Source of the DNA: Aurantiochytrium sp. KH105
Taxonomy: Eukaryota; Sar; Bigyra; Thraustochytrida; Thraustochytriidae
Reading direction: 5' to 3'
DNA length: 64,000 bases
NCBI GenBank assembly: GCA_003116975.1
Contig: BGKB01000061.1
Span: 248,001 to 312,000 of the forward strand
This document shows, one piece after another, positions 41,202 to 50,870 of this stretch. The notes below the pieces were generated by a model that did not search any database, was not told where the DNA came from, and was given only the letters and a program-made list of their open reading frames with translations. The translations under genes and the position numbers were made by a program. The first letter of the stretch is position 1, and the number at the start of each line of letters is the position of its first letter.

Positions 41202-42080
41202 TTAAATAGTGAGACGAGAGTCACGTTTCGGTGAGATGGCCCCAGATTCGGGTGACTGCGACCGCGCTGCCTTGATGCGATAAAAGGTTTCAAGGCAATT
41301 GACGAACAGAGCCGGGAAGCTGATCAGGATCATAAGGATTTGCAGACGCCCAATCTTGAAATTGTTGTCGGCCGGAGTCGTTGCAACATTGCTAGCAGAG
41401 AATGCCTGGCTTGCCCAAATGTCGTTGTAGCGAAGGATACGATACATTGTCAGCGCCGTTGGATATGTAAACATGATTCGCGTCTGGATGAACATGCCCA
41501 AGTGACTGCTCCCGATCGTGAGACTAATGATTGTTACGAGAATGCCACCGAGATGGAGGTAGTAGAACAAATTGAAGAAATGTCGCGTCTCGCTTCTTTG
41601 CACGAAAACGACAGACACGTACGTCAGAACAGAGAAGATAATTCCGTTCAAAAAGTGGTTCATTGAGTCGTAGATTGACCCCCCGAGCTCACTGTATCGG
41701 CTTTCAAAGTAGTCATTCTCCGTTTCGTCCAAGAGAATGCTTGACGAGGAGTTGCCTCCAGTCAGCGCAAGCACTCTCTCTGCCTCCTCGACGATCCACA
41801 GGGAACGGTCTGCGAGCGGAGCTCCTTCTTGTGCGTAAAATTCGCGGGCATTGGAGACGGCGTTGAGAACCCGGAACATGTGTTCCGGCGTGGGTGCATC
41901 CATTGGATTAGAGAAGAGCGCAGACGCGGCGCTCGTCAGCGCAAGGGAGGCAATGACGGTGAGGAGCTGCGTGCGCTCGACAATGAGTCGATAATTGAGA
42001 TCGATGGCGCGGCCATCGACGATCCCAACTATTGTTTGCAGGACTTGCTCCAGCCAGTTCATTTTCGACCAGCGAGACAT
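41202..42080 (-). CDS. Polytopic membrane protein, unknown
   Basis: 292 residues from the ATG at 42078-42080 (MSRWSKMNWLEQVLQ); the frame is open further up but only from GTG. It has a short cytosolic head, one hydrophobic segment (LLTVIASLALTSAASALF, about residues 40-57) and a ~100-residue lumenal loop with Ser/Asn-rich sequence. Four more hydrophobic segments follow (GIIFSVLTYVSVVFV; YYLHLGGILVTIISLTIG; IMFTYPTALTMYRIL; LQILMILISFPALFVNCLETFY), then a polar tail rich in Ser and Arg. No family recognised. Confidence 0.75.
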   Translation of the reverse strand: MSRWSKMNWLEQVLQTIVGIVDGRAIDLNYRLIVERTQLLTVIASLALTSAASALFSNPMDAPTPEHMFRVLNAVSNAREFYAQEGAPLADRSLWIVEEAERVLALTGGNSSSSILLDETENDYFESRYSELGGSIYDSMNHFLNGIIFSVLTYVSVVFVQRSETRHFFNLFYYLHLGGILVTIISLTIGSSHLGMFIQTRIMFTYPTALTMYRILRYNDIWASQAFSASNVATTPADNNFKIGRLQILMILISFPALFVNCLETFYRIKAARSQSPESGAISPKRDSRLTI

Positions 42081-42657
42081 CTTCGCTTCAATCTGATCAC
42101 TTCTCGCGACTCGGCTCCTCCGTTTTCGATTTGCTGCATCACTCTGCCGTGCTGGCGTCTCTGCCTGCACCTGCGCATATATAATCGCGCTTGACCATAG
42201 CAGCCTTTGATTCCATCATCCCTGATCAAAGCAGCCTTAGAGATCGGTGTGAAGAGTGTCAACTCACTCGGAGGTGGGCGACTGACGTAGCGTTCCACCA
42301 GGCCTTCACAAGTCTCTTCGCGACCGACAGCGCCAGCGGATGATCAGCTCTGACCAAAGCAGCCTCAAAGATCGGTGTGCATATCGGAGGTGGGCTCGTG
42401 CTTCGGGCTTGGCTCGACAACTTGAAAGGCCGAGACCTAGTCCAGGGCCTAGTCCAGCCTAGGCCTAGCCTCCGACTATAAGAAACCCTACAAGCCCAGC
42501 GCGAATACAAAATGTTCCAAGTGTCGCTCTGGCACGCGAAAGTGCGATCCGGCGAAAAGAAGACGTATGTTGGCCGCGGCCGCGGCCGGCTGCGGCTGCG
42601 GTAGCGGGTGATGAAAGTAGGATAAATTCAATTGTTTCAGGGGCTTTGATGTCAAAT
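42081..42657. other. Spacer with a repeated block
   Basis: No gene. Contains two copies of a ~50-base block (42222-42278 and 42351-42396) and a fragment of a third near 42193. CCTAG/CTAGTCC repeats lie at 42436-42470, and a short CGGCCG-rich palindromic patch near 42575-42600. Confidence 0.5.
42222..42396. repeat. Direct repeat pair, ~125 bp apart
   Basis: 42222-42278 and 42351-42396 share GAYCAAAGCAGCCTYAAAGATCGGTGTG and, after a gap, TCGGAGGTGGGC. A shorter third piece is at about 42193. Confidence 0.7.
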
Positions 42658-44940
42658 TCACGCGAGGTCGCGCGTGTTGGTGCTGGAGGACGCGCCCGTG
42701 GCTCCCGATTGTTGCTGTCGATCAGGGACCCCTGCGCCGAGACATTCTTGCAGCTCGCGCATCTCTGCTTCGGCGCCTTGCTTGGCCTCCGCGGATTCGG
42801 GCTTGACGAGTCGAGCGCGCACAAAGTCAATCACCCGGACAGCTTCCAGCGCCACGTCGCCGTGCAAACACCCGGCGGCGTGCACGCGGGTCAACGCCGC
42901 AAGGGCCCCCTCGCGGACCTCGGCGGCGAAGGGCGCGCCGATCTCTTGCAGACTCGCCCCGACGTCCAGGGTGATGACGGCGAACCAGTTGCAAGCCCGC
43001 CATGGCGTTTCGTGGGAGCGGCAGAAGCACATCGTGGCCGGGAGCGCCCGGTTCGGTATCGCAAACGCCTCTGAAGGATTCATATGTCGCGTCATTACGG
43101 ATTGCAACGTTGGACCGAGGAGCCCCTGGCGCAATTGCCTTATAGGCCGCTGCGCCAATCCATGAGTATGTGCTGCCCCAGTTGTGAGTCACGTTCGGGA
43201 AACTGGTTGCGAGCTTCCCGGTCCTCCGGTGCTTAACAGAGCGCAATGAGGTAACCCATGTGCACGGACTTCGTACCTTTATCTGTGCACGAATACGCCT
43301 TGGATACGGGGAGCCGGTGCGTTATGGGTTCTCGATTCTCATCGCTTCCTTGCCATTCCTCACGCTCGAGAGAGCAGGTGTACTCTGTCGTGCTCAGCGC
43401 CCCATACCAAAGCCCGAGGGCAATCATGTAGCCATAGACCTGTTCCAGCGCTTCCGTGGTGCCGCTGTGGACATAAAAGGGGTTTGTATCGTCCCCGCTG
43501 GTGCTCTGAGCATTCCCTCCGCCGCCTCTCTCACTCTCGCGGGCCGCTGCGATCAAACGCGCGCTTTCCTGTGCTGGCGTGCGCCGCAACCCATATTTCC
43601 AGATCCGTAGTTGTCTCGGGTTGCTTTCCTTCTCCTCCTCGTCGTCGTCTCGAGTGTTCTCTCTCGCCTCGAAAGATTCGGGGTAAGACGGCTGGTTTCT
43701 TGTGCTCATGTAGGAAAATGGCCTCCTTCGCTTCACTTTGCTCTCCTTTATTGGAAAGGTTTTCATCGACCCATAGCTCGTCAGGGCGTGATCGCACGAC
43801 AGTTAGGGACTTAAACTTGATCTCCATCTTCACGTCCTTAAAAGCCTTCAGGTTGCTGAAAACGTGCCTCAACAGTGGGTCCCCTGAGCGCGCGAACGCC
43901 TGCATCGCACAGCCTGTCTCACTCTGCGAGCGATCGAAGATGGCGCCTGGACGGAACGCTGCCGCATCAAATGAGCATCTTACCCAGATCATAGATCTCG
44001 AAGTCCTCCCACTTCTCCAGGCCCAGTAGCGGCACTCTCCAGTTGCGAGAACCCGAGGTATAATGGGGCGGGACACCCACAATTGCCTCAAACAGAGGCA
44101 GGCCCAACGAGATTGTCCAAGGCAGCTCTTGACTTCTCATTATCACTTCGGGGTCGACGACAGAGACCGCAGGCTCGCTCTGCGCGGAGCCGGTGGACGC
44201 TTTTTGATTTCTGGCAATCCTAGCCATAATAATATCGTGTTCCACCTTGATAGCTTCAAGTTGCAACTTGATAGCAACTTGATAGCTTTTAACTCTTCCT
44301 CGAGCGGCGCCAACCGGACCGCTTGTCTTCGCAACTCGTGCTTTCATCTTCGTAGATAATTTGGATCCGACTCTTGAGCAATTTCTTCTCTCTTTAAATT
44401 TTTAAGACCGTCTCCACGTAAGACTAGGAGGCGATTTCCCATATTGCTGGACCAGCGCAGAACTGCGCGAAAGGGCGACTTTGCGCGAGCTTTGCGACCG
44501 TGTTCGTGGAGGAGACTGCCGCGCAGCTGATTTAGATGGCAGGCACAGGAAACGCGTGGAGAAGACAAACTTGCTGTTAGCTATCATTGTTGGTCGGTTT
44601 TGCCTGCATTTTGCGATATTTGGTGCTCATGTTTGCAATCTTTTGCCTTGGTCCGGGTGTCTGTAGGAAAGCTAGCTGGCTTGGGCCCGCCGTGTTGATC
44701 AAGAAAAGTCTTCGTGTTCTGCTCAAGTGTTTTGCTTGGGTTCGTGACCGTAGGAAGTTGAATCTCGTTGGCAAATTTGGCTTCCATGCCTTTTCGCCCC
44801 CTTCCTGATGACCCAGACTGCATAACTGCTGCAGCTGCTGCGTCCTATGGCGCAAGCTCTGCGGCCGTTGCCATTCTTTCAGCTTGCTCTCGAGCATTCT
44901 GTTGAGTTCCAAGCTGCCCGATGATGTATTCCTCAAAAGG
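42658..44940 (-). pseudogene. Kinase-like gene in several frames (spliced or decayed)
   Basis: Protein-like sequence runs down the minus strand in several frames. A middle piece (about 44347-43700) reads LPWTISLGLPLFEAIVG, then EDFEIYDL joined to GAIFDRSQSETG by a likely intron of about 39 nt (GTAAGATG...CGTCCAG, near 43957-43996). It continues to SRPDELWVDENLSNKG. A Glu/Asp/Arg-rich piece follows (43690-43240), then THNWGSTYSWIGAAAYKAI, and a C-terminal piece with LTRVHAAGCLHGDVALEAVRVIDFVRARL, which resembles the HGD...IDF catalytic loop of protein-kinase-fold proteins, with a shortened spacer. Further open segments upstream to 44940 may belong. The family is uncertain; Crinkler-type or fungal-type kinase-like proteins are possible. 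I cannot tell whether all joins are introns or breaks. Confidence 0.4.
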
Positions 44941-45057
44941 AAGACACAAGCGTCCTAGGAACTCCTTCTCGAGATGCGCGCTGCATGGTCTAATCTTCTG
45001 TGTTTGACTGCAACTTTAAGAGGCGAACTAGATGAAGTAATGAATGAAGGCACCTTG

Positions 45058-45123
45058 TGGGATGAGGTTGTGTTCCGCGCTCTCGCCATTGTGTTCCGCG
45101 CTCTCGCCAGTCGCCTCATCCCA
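45058..45123. repeat. Hairpin with 21-bp tandem duplication in the loop
   Basis: A 10-base inverted repeat (TGGGATGAGG 45058-45067 and CCTCATCCCA 45114-45123) encloses two perfect 21-base copies at 45068-45088 and 45089-45109. It lies ~500 bases upstream of the WD40-Roc-COR-TIR start codon and just before an AT-rich TATAGTATACTATG stretch. Confidence 0.85.
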
Positions 45124-45614
45124 TAATGTTATAGTATACTATGCGTCCTCCCTCCCTTCGCTCCGCGCAGCATACGAGGCTTTTTCACTGCTCACGAGCT
45201 GTATAATATCGTGCACGGAAAAAGGAAAGGAAAGCCGCGTGCCGTGTGCACGGCACGCGCTGGCATATTTTTTTTGCACAAACTCCTTTCGCTCTCGCCC
45301 TCGCGCCCCGGCGCGACCGCGTGGTAGGCAGGCAGGCGCGCAAGGCGCAAGCCAGCAACCCCCTCCCCCTCCCCTCCCCCTCCCCTCTTTCTCCGCGCGG
45401 GCGCCGCCGCGACACGCTCCGTCCGCGCGCGCTCCCCGCGGAGACCGCGCCAAGGCCGCATCGCATCAGCAGCCGGCTCAGGCTCTTCCATCTCTCCCGT
45501 CTTTGTCTTTCCCTCCCCTCGCCCGAGTCTCCCTCTCTCTTTGCTTTCTCGCTCGCGGCGCCTCTTGGCGTCTCTTGCCCGCCCGCCCTCGCTCCCCTCG
45601 CCGCCATTGCCGCC

Positions 45615-48600
45615 ATGGGCCGCATCCAGGGCTACGTGCGCGGCGTCGCGCAGACCGCCGACCTCGTGCTGGCCGTCAGCTGGGACGGCTACCTGCGTGC
45701 CTGGAGCAAGAAGGACGGCGCCCTCGTCTTGGAGCTGAAGACGCCCAACCACAACGGGGCCTACGCTGTGGCCGTGCAGGGCAACCTCGCCGCCGTGGGG
45801 ACTGTCGCAGGCGGCCTCTTCCTGATCGACCTGGCCACCGCCTCCGTCCTGCACGCCCTCCAGGGCCACACCGACCATGTCTTGAGCGTCGTCTTGGACG
45901 GCAACGAGATCATCTCCAGCGGGTACGAAGAGCAGACCGTCCGCGTCTGGGACAAGATCAGCGGCCGAGAGACCTTGAGGATCGACGCCGGGGCGCCGGT
46001 CAAGAGCGTTGCCGCCCACGAGAACCTGCTCGTGGCCGGGCTGAGCGACAAGACCGTGCGCGTCTTCGACCGGGCCAGCGGCGGCCTGCGCCACGTGCTC
46101 ACGGAGGCGACGGGCGAGGTCAACGCGGTCGCGATCGACGCGCAGCGCATGGTGAGCGGGTCCTACGACAAGAAGGTGAGGGTCTACGCCGTGCCTTCCT
46201 TCCAGCTCGTGCGCGTGCTCAAACACCCCAACTCGGTGCTCTCTGTCGCGCTCGAGGGAGACCGCGTCGTGAGCGGGTGCGCCGACTACAAGGCCAGACT
46301 CTGGGACGCGCGCAGCGGGGCGAAGCCGCACGTCTTGCGGGGGCACTCGAGCAACGTGCAGGCGGTCTCTCTCTTCGGGTCGGACATCGTGAGCGGATCT
46401 TGGGACAAGACCGTGCGCGTCTGGAACGCGGAGCAGGGCGCCTTGACGCGCGCCTTGACGCGCGCCTCGACGCGCGTGCTGAGGGGCACGGAGGCCGTGC
46501 GGCCCATCGAGGACGTGCTCGGCGGCCCCGCGGCTACTGCGGCGGAGGAGGAGGCGCTCAAGGCGGCGCTGGCGAACGGGGACCCCGCGGAGCTGGGCCG
46601 CTGCAAGCTCATGGTCGTCGGCCAGGGCGCCGCCGGCAAGACGTCCGTGGTGCGCTCGCTGCTGGGCATGCCGCCCGTGGCGGAGCACCTCTCGACGGTG
46701 GGCGTCGAGCTCAAGCGCACCGATGCTGAGTCGTGGCGGGAAGAGGAATTCGACAGCGGGTTTGAACGCCAGGCGTACCGCGTGGCGGCGCTGCGCATGG
46801 CCGTGCAAGCGGAGCAACCCAGAAGCAAGAAGAGGCAATCGATGCCGAGGCGCATCTCCCAAGGCATTTCAAATGCCGGCTTTGGACGCCGACGTTCTTC
46901 TGCCGCGCGGCCTTTCGCGGCAGAGGTGCAGGTGGAACTGGTGCCCGAGGCCGAGGTGGCGCGACGATTCGACATGGCGGAGATCAGGAACATGGCCGGC
47001 AAGACGCAGTCGGGCCAGAAGATCATCTTTACCATCTGGGACTATGCGGGTCAGGACGTCTTTTACGCGCTGCACCACATTTTCCTCACGCGCGAGGGTG
47101 GCGTCTTCATGGTCGTCTTCGACATGCAGGAACTCCTCATCAAGCAAGACCAAGCCTTGAAGTACCTTTCCTTTTGGCTCAACTCGATCAAGCTGCATGC
47201 GCCAGCTGCACCCATTATTCTGGTAGGCACACACTACGACGAGGCGTCAATTGACGCCAACGAGGTGGAGGAGATCCTCGTCGAAAATCTGTCTGTTCAC
47301 GAAAACGAAAACATCGTGCCAAATTCGAGAGCAAGCTTGAGCTTCTTTCCTATCGATAACATGAGCCCCGAGCCAAATCGTGCCTCGGAATTGCGCGCTG
47401 CTGTCGAAGCAAGCGCATCGTCGCTCGAGGCCGTCTCGCGGAAGATCTCGCTGCGCTGGCTCAAGGTGTTGGACGACCTGCTGAAGCTGGACCGCGATTA
47501 TGTGCCTTTTGATACAGCGCAAGAACTCGCGACCAAGTACCACGCCGGTGATCAGACCGACGAGCTCTTGAGCTTCTTCCACGAGCTCGGCATGCTCGTC
47601 CATCTCCGCACAACGGACACCTTGCACGACAAGGTCGTTCTGAATCCGCAGTGGCTCCTGGACAAGCTTTCGCGCGTGATTGCGGACACGATCCACGTCA
47701 AGCAGATGCACTACAATCGCGAACTGCAGAACTCTGGTCTCAAGAAAGACTTTGCAGTGCTGCGCAAACGCGGCATCGCCACGCTCAGTCTGCTGAGGTT
47801 TCTTTGGAATGACGAAGAAGTCGACTATCTGCGGGAGTTCATGGACGAAACGATGCTGATGTCAAACTGGGCGTTTCCAGAAGAGGCGCTGACGAGCGGC
47901 CGCCGAGACGAGACGCTTTTCTTGGTGAGCAGTCTGCTCAAGAACACGACGGACCGCAAACTCGAACAAGACATTGCCAGCGTTCAGAGCGGGCTCACCT
48001 GCGTGATGGACTTTTCCGAGTTCTTTCTCCCTGAAGGTGCCTTTGCACGTCTTCTTTCGCTTTGTGCCAAGCACAGTGGCGATTCGGGTGTGCTTCGTCA
48101 TCCCCCGCGCCTTGCGGGACGGCACGCTATCATTCGTTTTGGTTTGTCGGAGTTTGCCTTGGAGGACGAAGGAGATCAGATTCGGCTCATCATGGTTCCT
48201 GGGACAGAAGCCCCGGCAAGCACGCTCAAGACTCTCATTAGCATGTTCCTTGGAGCGCGTGACGCCGTTTTCAAGGGTTTGCCCTGGCAACTGCATTTGC
48301 AATCACCCAACGACCCTTTCGCACTCGTTGAGTATGAGGAATTGGTCGACGCTCGCAAGGCATCGGCAGCCACAGTCGCGTTGGTTGGCGTAGGAAATGC
48401 TTCTGTCGCCGATTTTGACCCCTTCTTCGAGGATGGTTCGCTGACCGAAGACGAAAAGGACACTGGGATCGTGGAACAGGCGAATATCCCGCTGCCTGCT
48501 GGGCTCAAGTACCACGTCTTTTTGAGTCATCGCCAGTATGACGCAGGCGATGCTTGCAATCTCATGGCGGAAAAGCTTCGCAATCGTGGGCTTCGTGTCT

Positions 48601-48941
48601 GGATTGATCAGGAAACCAAGGGCAATCTCGCAGAGGATGCAATGAAGCGAGGTATCCGAGAATCCAAGTTCTACGTACTCTTCCTTTCCAAGACCGTGTT
48701 CGAAGGTGCCGTAACCATGGAGCTGGAAACGGCATTGCAAGAGGAGAAACCTATTTTGGTTGTGCACGAGAGTGATCCGAATCGTCCGGGGTTCGCCCCT
48801 TTCTCCGCATACATTAATGCTGCTCCGGCATCGGCCAAGCATCTCTTCAAGGAGACGGAGTCCATGCCTTTCCAGCGTCGCCTGTACCTGGCAGAGGCCT
48901 TTTACAAGGAGCTCATCGAGCGCATCAGGACCGCCCGCTGA
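45615..48941 (+). CDS. WD40-Roc-COR-TIR protein (ROCO family receptor)
   Basis: 1108 residues from ATG 45615 in a strong GCCGCCATGG context; upstream codons are open only from GTG. WD40 repeats occupy residues ~5-275 (for example VLRGHSSNVQAVSLFGSDIVSGSWDKTVRVWNA). A Roc GTPase follows: P-loop VGQGAAGKTS (335-344), WDYAGQDVFYALHH (475-488, switch II) and VGTHYDE (537-543). COR-type sequence (VLNPQWLLDKLSRVI, then RFLWNDEEV) runs to about 780. Residues ~780-960 are an unassigned linker. A TIR domain ends the protein at ~964-1100: YHVFLSHRQYDAGD, RVWIDQET, FYVLFLSKTVFEG, VTMELETALQEEKPILVV. Glu1036 is at the catalytic position of NADase TIRs. ROCO proteins signal by dimerisation and GTP cycling. 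Presumably a cytosolic sensor; its WD40 and TIR modules resemble those of the 5671-9363 receptor but in reverse order. Confidence 0.92.
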   Translation: MGRIQGYVRGVAQTADLVLAVSWDGYLRAWSKKDGALVLELKTPNHNGAYAVAVQGNLAAVGTVAGGLFLIDLATASVLHALQGHTDHVLSVVLDGNEIISSGYEEQTVRVWDKISGRETLRIDAGAPVKSVAAHENLLVAGLSDKTVRVFDRASGGLRHVLTEATGEVNAVAIDAQRMVSGSYDKKVRVYAVPSFQLVRVLKHPNSVLSVALEGDRVVSGCADYKARLWDARSGAKPHVLRGHSSNVQAVSLFGSDIVSGSWDKTVRVWNAEQGALTRALTRASTRVLRGTEAVRPIEDVLGGPAATAAEEEALKAALANGDPAELGRCKLMVVGQGAAGKTSVVRSLLGMPPVAEHLSTVGVELKRTDAESWREEEFDSGFERQAYRVAALRMAVQAEQPRSKKRQSMPRRISQGISNAGFGRRRSSAARPFAAEVQVELVPEAEVARRFDMAEIRNMAGKTQSGQKIIFTIWDYAGQDVFYALHHIFLTREGGVFMVVFDMQELLIKQDQALKYLSFWLNSIKLHAPAAPIILVGTHYDEASIDANEVEEILVENLSVHENENIVPNSRASLSFFPIDNMSPEPNRASELRAAVEASASSLEAVSRKISLRWLKVLDDLLKLDRDYVPFDTAQELATKYHAGDQTDELLSFFHELGMLVHLRTTDTLHDKVVLNPQWLLDKLSRVIADTIHVKQMHYNRELQNSGLKKDFAVLRKRGIATLSLLRFLWNDEEVDYLREFMDETMLMSNWAFPEEALTSGRRDETLFLVSSLLKNTTDRKLEQDIASVQSGLTCVMDFSEFFLPEGAFARLLSLCAKHSGDSGVLRHPPRLAGRHAIIRFGLSEFALEDEGDQIRLIMVPGTEAPASTLKTLISMFLGARDAVFKGLPWQLHLQSPNDPFALVEYEELVDARKASAATVALVGVGNASVADFDPFFEDGSLTEDEKDTGIVEQANIPLPAGLKYHVFLSHRQYDAGDACNLMAEKLRNRGLRVWIDQETKGNLAEDAMKRGIRESKFYVLFLSKTVFEGAVTMELETALQEEKPILVVHESDPNRPGFAPFSAYINAAPASAKHLFKETESMPFQRRLYLAEAFYKELIERIRTAR

Positions 48942-49254
48942 TCAGTTGAATTAGATAAATGCTATTGTTGTTGTTTTTCGTACTGCTTTGCGACACAGGC
49001 CGTGCGTTGCTCTAGTTTGCTGTACAGGCTTTTGCAGTCCTCCTCCGTTCACGAGAGAGACTCGCGCGATCATTTCGCACTGAAGAAGTTCATTATTTTC
49101 ACGCCCATTGGTGATGATTGGTGGAAATGTTTAAAGGCCATGCAACCCAATGCAAATCACAATGATTATTCATGCTCTACTGCATGCATGGACGACATTT
49201 TCGTTTCAGAACCATCAATATTCATAGACCAACGCAGATCGGATCCAGTGCAGC
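48942..49254. other. Short spacer
   Basis: Downstream of the ROCO gene and after the stop of the SNU114 relic; no gene seen. Confidence 0.5.
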
Positions 49255-50043
49255 TCAGACGCGCCCTGCAGAGGACGATGAGCTCGAGCCCAAGTCTGAA
49301 TCCGAGTCCGAACCGGAGCCGGAAGAAGAACCCGAGTCCGAAGCAGCTTCGGCGTCGCCAGTCTGTCTGCGAATGGCCCGATCGTAGGCCTTGAGCAGGT
49401 TCACATCGTCAAAGTACTTTTCGACGGCTACATTCTCCGGGAGACCCTTTCGCCGACGCGTCTTGAGCATAAAGTCGCGAGCGAGCTCCTGATTCCGGCT
49501 CGCTTCCGAAACCGAATCACTATCGAGGATTTTATCGGATCGCCACCGCCCAATGATCGAGCGACTGGTGGCAAAAGGCGTCGCCGTGTGTGTAGGTCCG
49601 AAGATCCGTCTCGAAGCCAAACGAGTCAATCACCGGCAGATAGAGATGGAAGAGACTGAGCGGTGTCCATGGGATGACCGCGTCTGCGAAAACGCGACCT
49701 CGGCGCATGTTGAGCGCGCGCGCTTGATGGCCGCAGCCAAATCTCGCGGAGCCTGTACTTCCACAGAATAAATGGGCTCCATTAGACGTGGCGCTGCCGT
49801 AAGAAATGCAGAGTACGCTACACGACGCACCGTGGGAATGACAAAGCCAGCACCTCGGTGCACAAACTCCTCTGCGAGCGAAGCACCCAACATCCTAAAT
49901 TTGACTTTGCGCATCGGCTCATCGCAAAGCGGGCCTTCTTGGGACGCCCAGCGAAATCCCTGCACGAATGACTCGCGCACAGACTCTCGGCCCGAAAAAC
50001 GGGACGAATCAGAAAAGTTATTGAAAGATATAACCCAGATCAT
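49255..50043 (-). pseudogene. SNU114 (U5 snRNP EF-2-like GTPase) C-terminal relic
   Basis: Reads in two minus frames. 50043-49630 has [65 protein letters not shown]; the match to the domain IV-V region of Snu114/EFTUD2 is unmistakable. About 49700 the family sequence moves to another frame ([39 protein letters not shown]). 49629-49255 then holds the C-terminal LARDFMLKTRRRKGLPENVAVEKYFDD and an acidic Ser/Asp tail. The N-terminal GTPase part is absent; the sequence before 50043 shows no match. Hence a 5'-truncated, frame-broken copy; the functional spliceosomal gene must lie elsewhere. Confidence 0.8.
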
Positions 50044-50870
50044 TTTTTATATCTCGCACGTTGGCATAGTGATTCCCACGATACCCTTCCGTCTTCATGC
50101 AAGTTTTCAGGGGGATTCACCTGGTGGACATGATCAAGCTTGATCTGCAAAGTGGGTACATGTTGGCATTTTAGCGGGAGCCTAACCACCGCTCTGCGTT
50201 GATAGCTGCGACCGCTGCATAGTCTTTCTTACCTTGGCGTCGCGTTGCGTCGCGCAACGACGAGACCACCCAGCAGACGTGCCGCAGCTGTTTTCGCACC
50301 ACCTATCCTTCTTCGGGCTGTGGTCGGCACGCAAGTTCGTCTACGCCGTGACGAATGCCTTTGAGGATGGTGAAGTGCGAGCGCCGAAGCAATGAGTCCT
50401 CTGAGCGCAACGCAATTTTTGAGTTTACTACACGAAACTCCAGTAAGAGGGTCTTATAGCCTAAATTAATGTCCCATTTTTCGGGACGAGACCTATTCTG
50501 AAAAATAGACCACTTTGTACTCGCAGCCGCCAAATCAGTCTTTCATCTAAATCTCAATCGACAACACTTTTCAGAATCTCAAACTCTGGTATGGTAATTT
50601 AGACACGTAAACCTAGAACTGAGCTCAATTTCATGACTCGCTGTTAGATCTGATCGTGCCCACGCGAATAACGTGAGCAGAGATTTCGTCCCAATTTCGT
50701 CCCGTTTATGTTGACTAACCAGGATTATCGTGCACGATATTGTAATCGGCGACTGTGTTAGCGTCAACGGACCTGACCTTTAGGACCCAGCTCAACCAAG
50801 TCCGGTTCTTTCTTTCTCTCCTTCTCTCTTTCTCTGTCTCACCAAAGAAAGAAAGAAAGAGCGAGACGAC
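50044..50870. other. Spacer upstream of the 50871 gene
   Basis: AT-rich, no gene supported. A CTTTC/CTCTT pyrimidine tract (50806-50835) is followed by a GAAAG purine tract (50846-50862), an imperfect inverted pair just before the start codon. Confidence 0.5.

Noticed and set aside
45192-46862. Long antisense frame over the WD40 part of the ROCO gene
   Set aside because: Mirrors the codon bias of the real gene; no domain on that strand.
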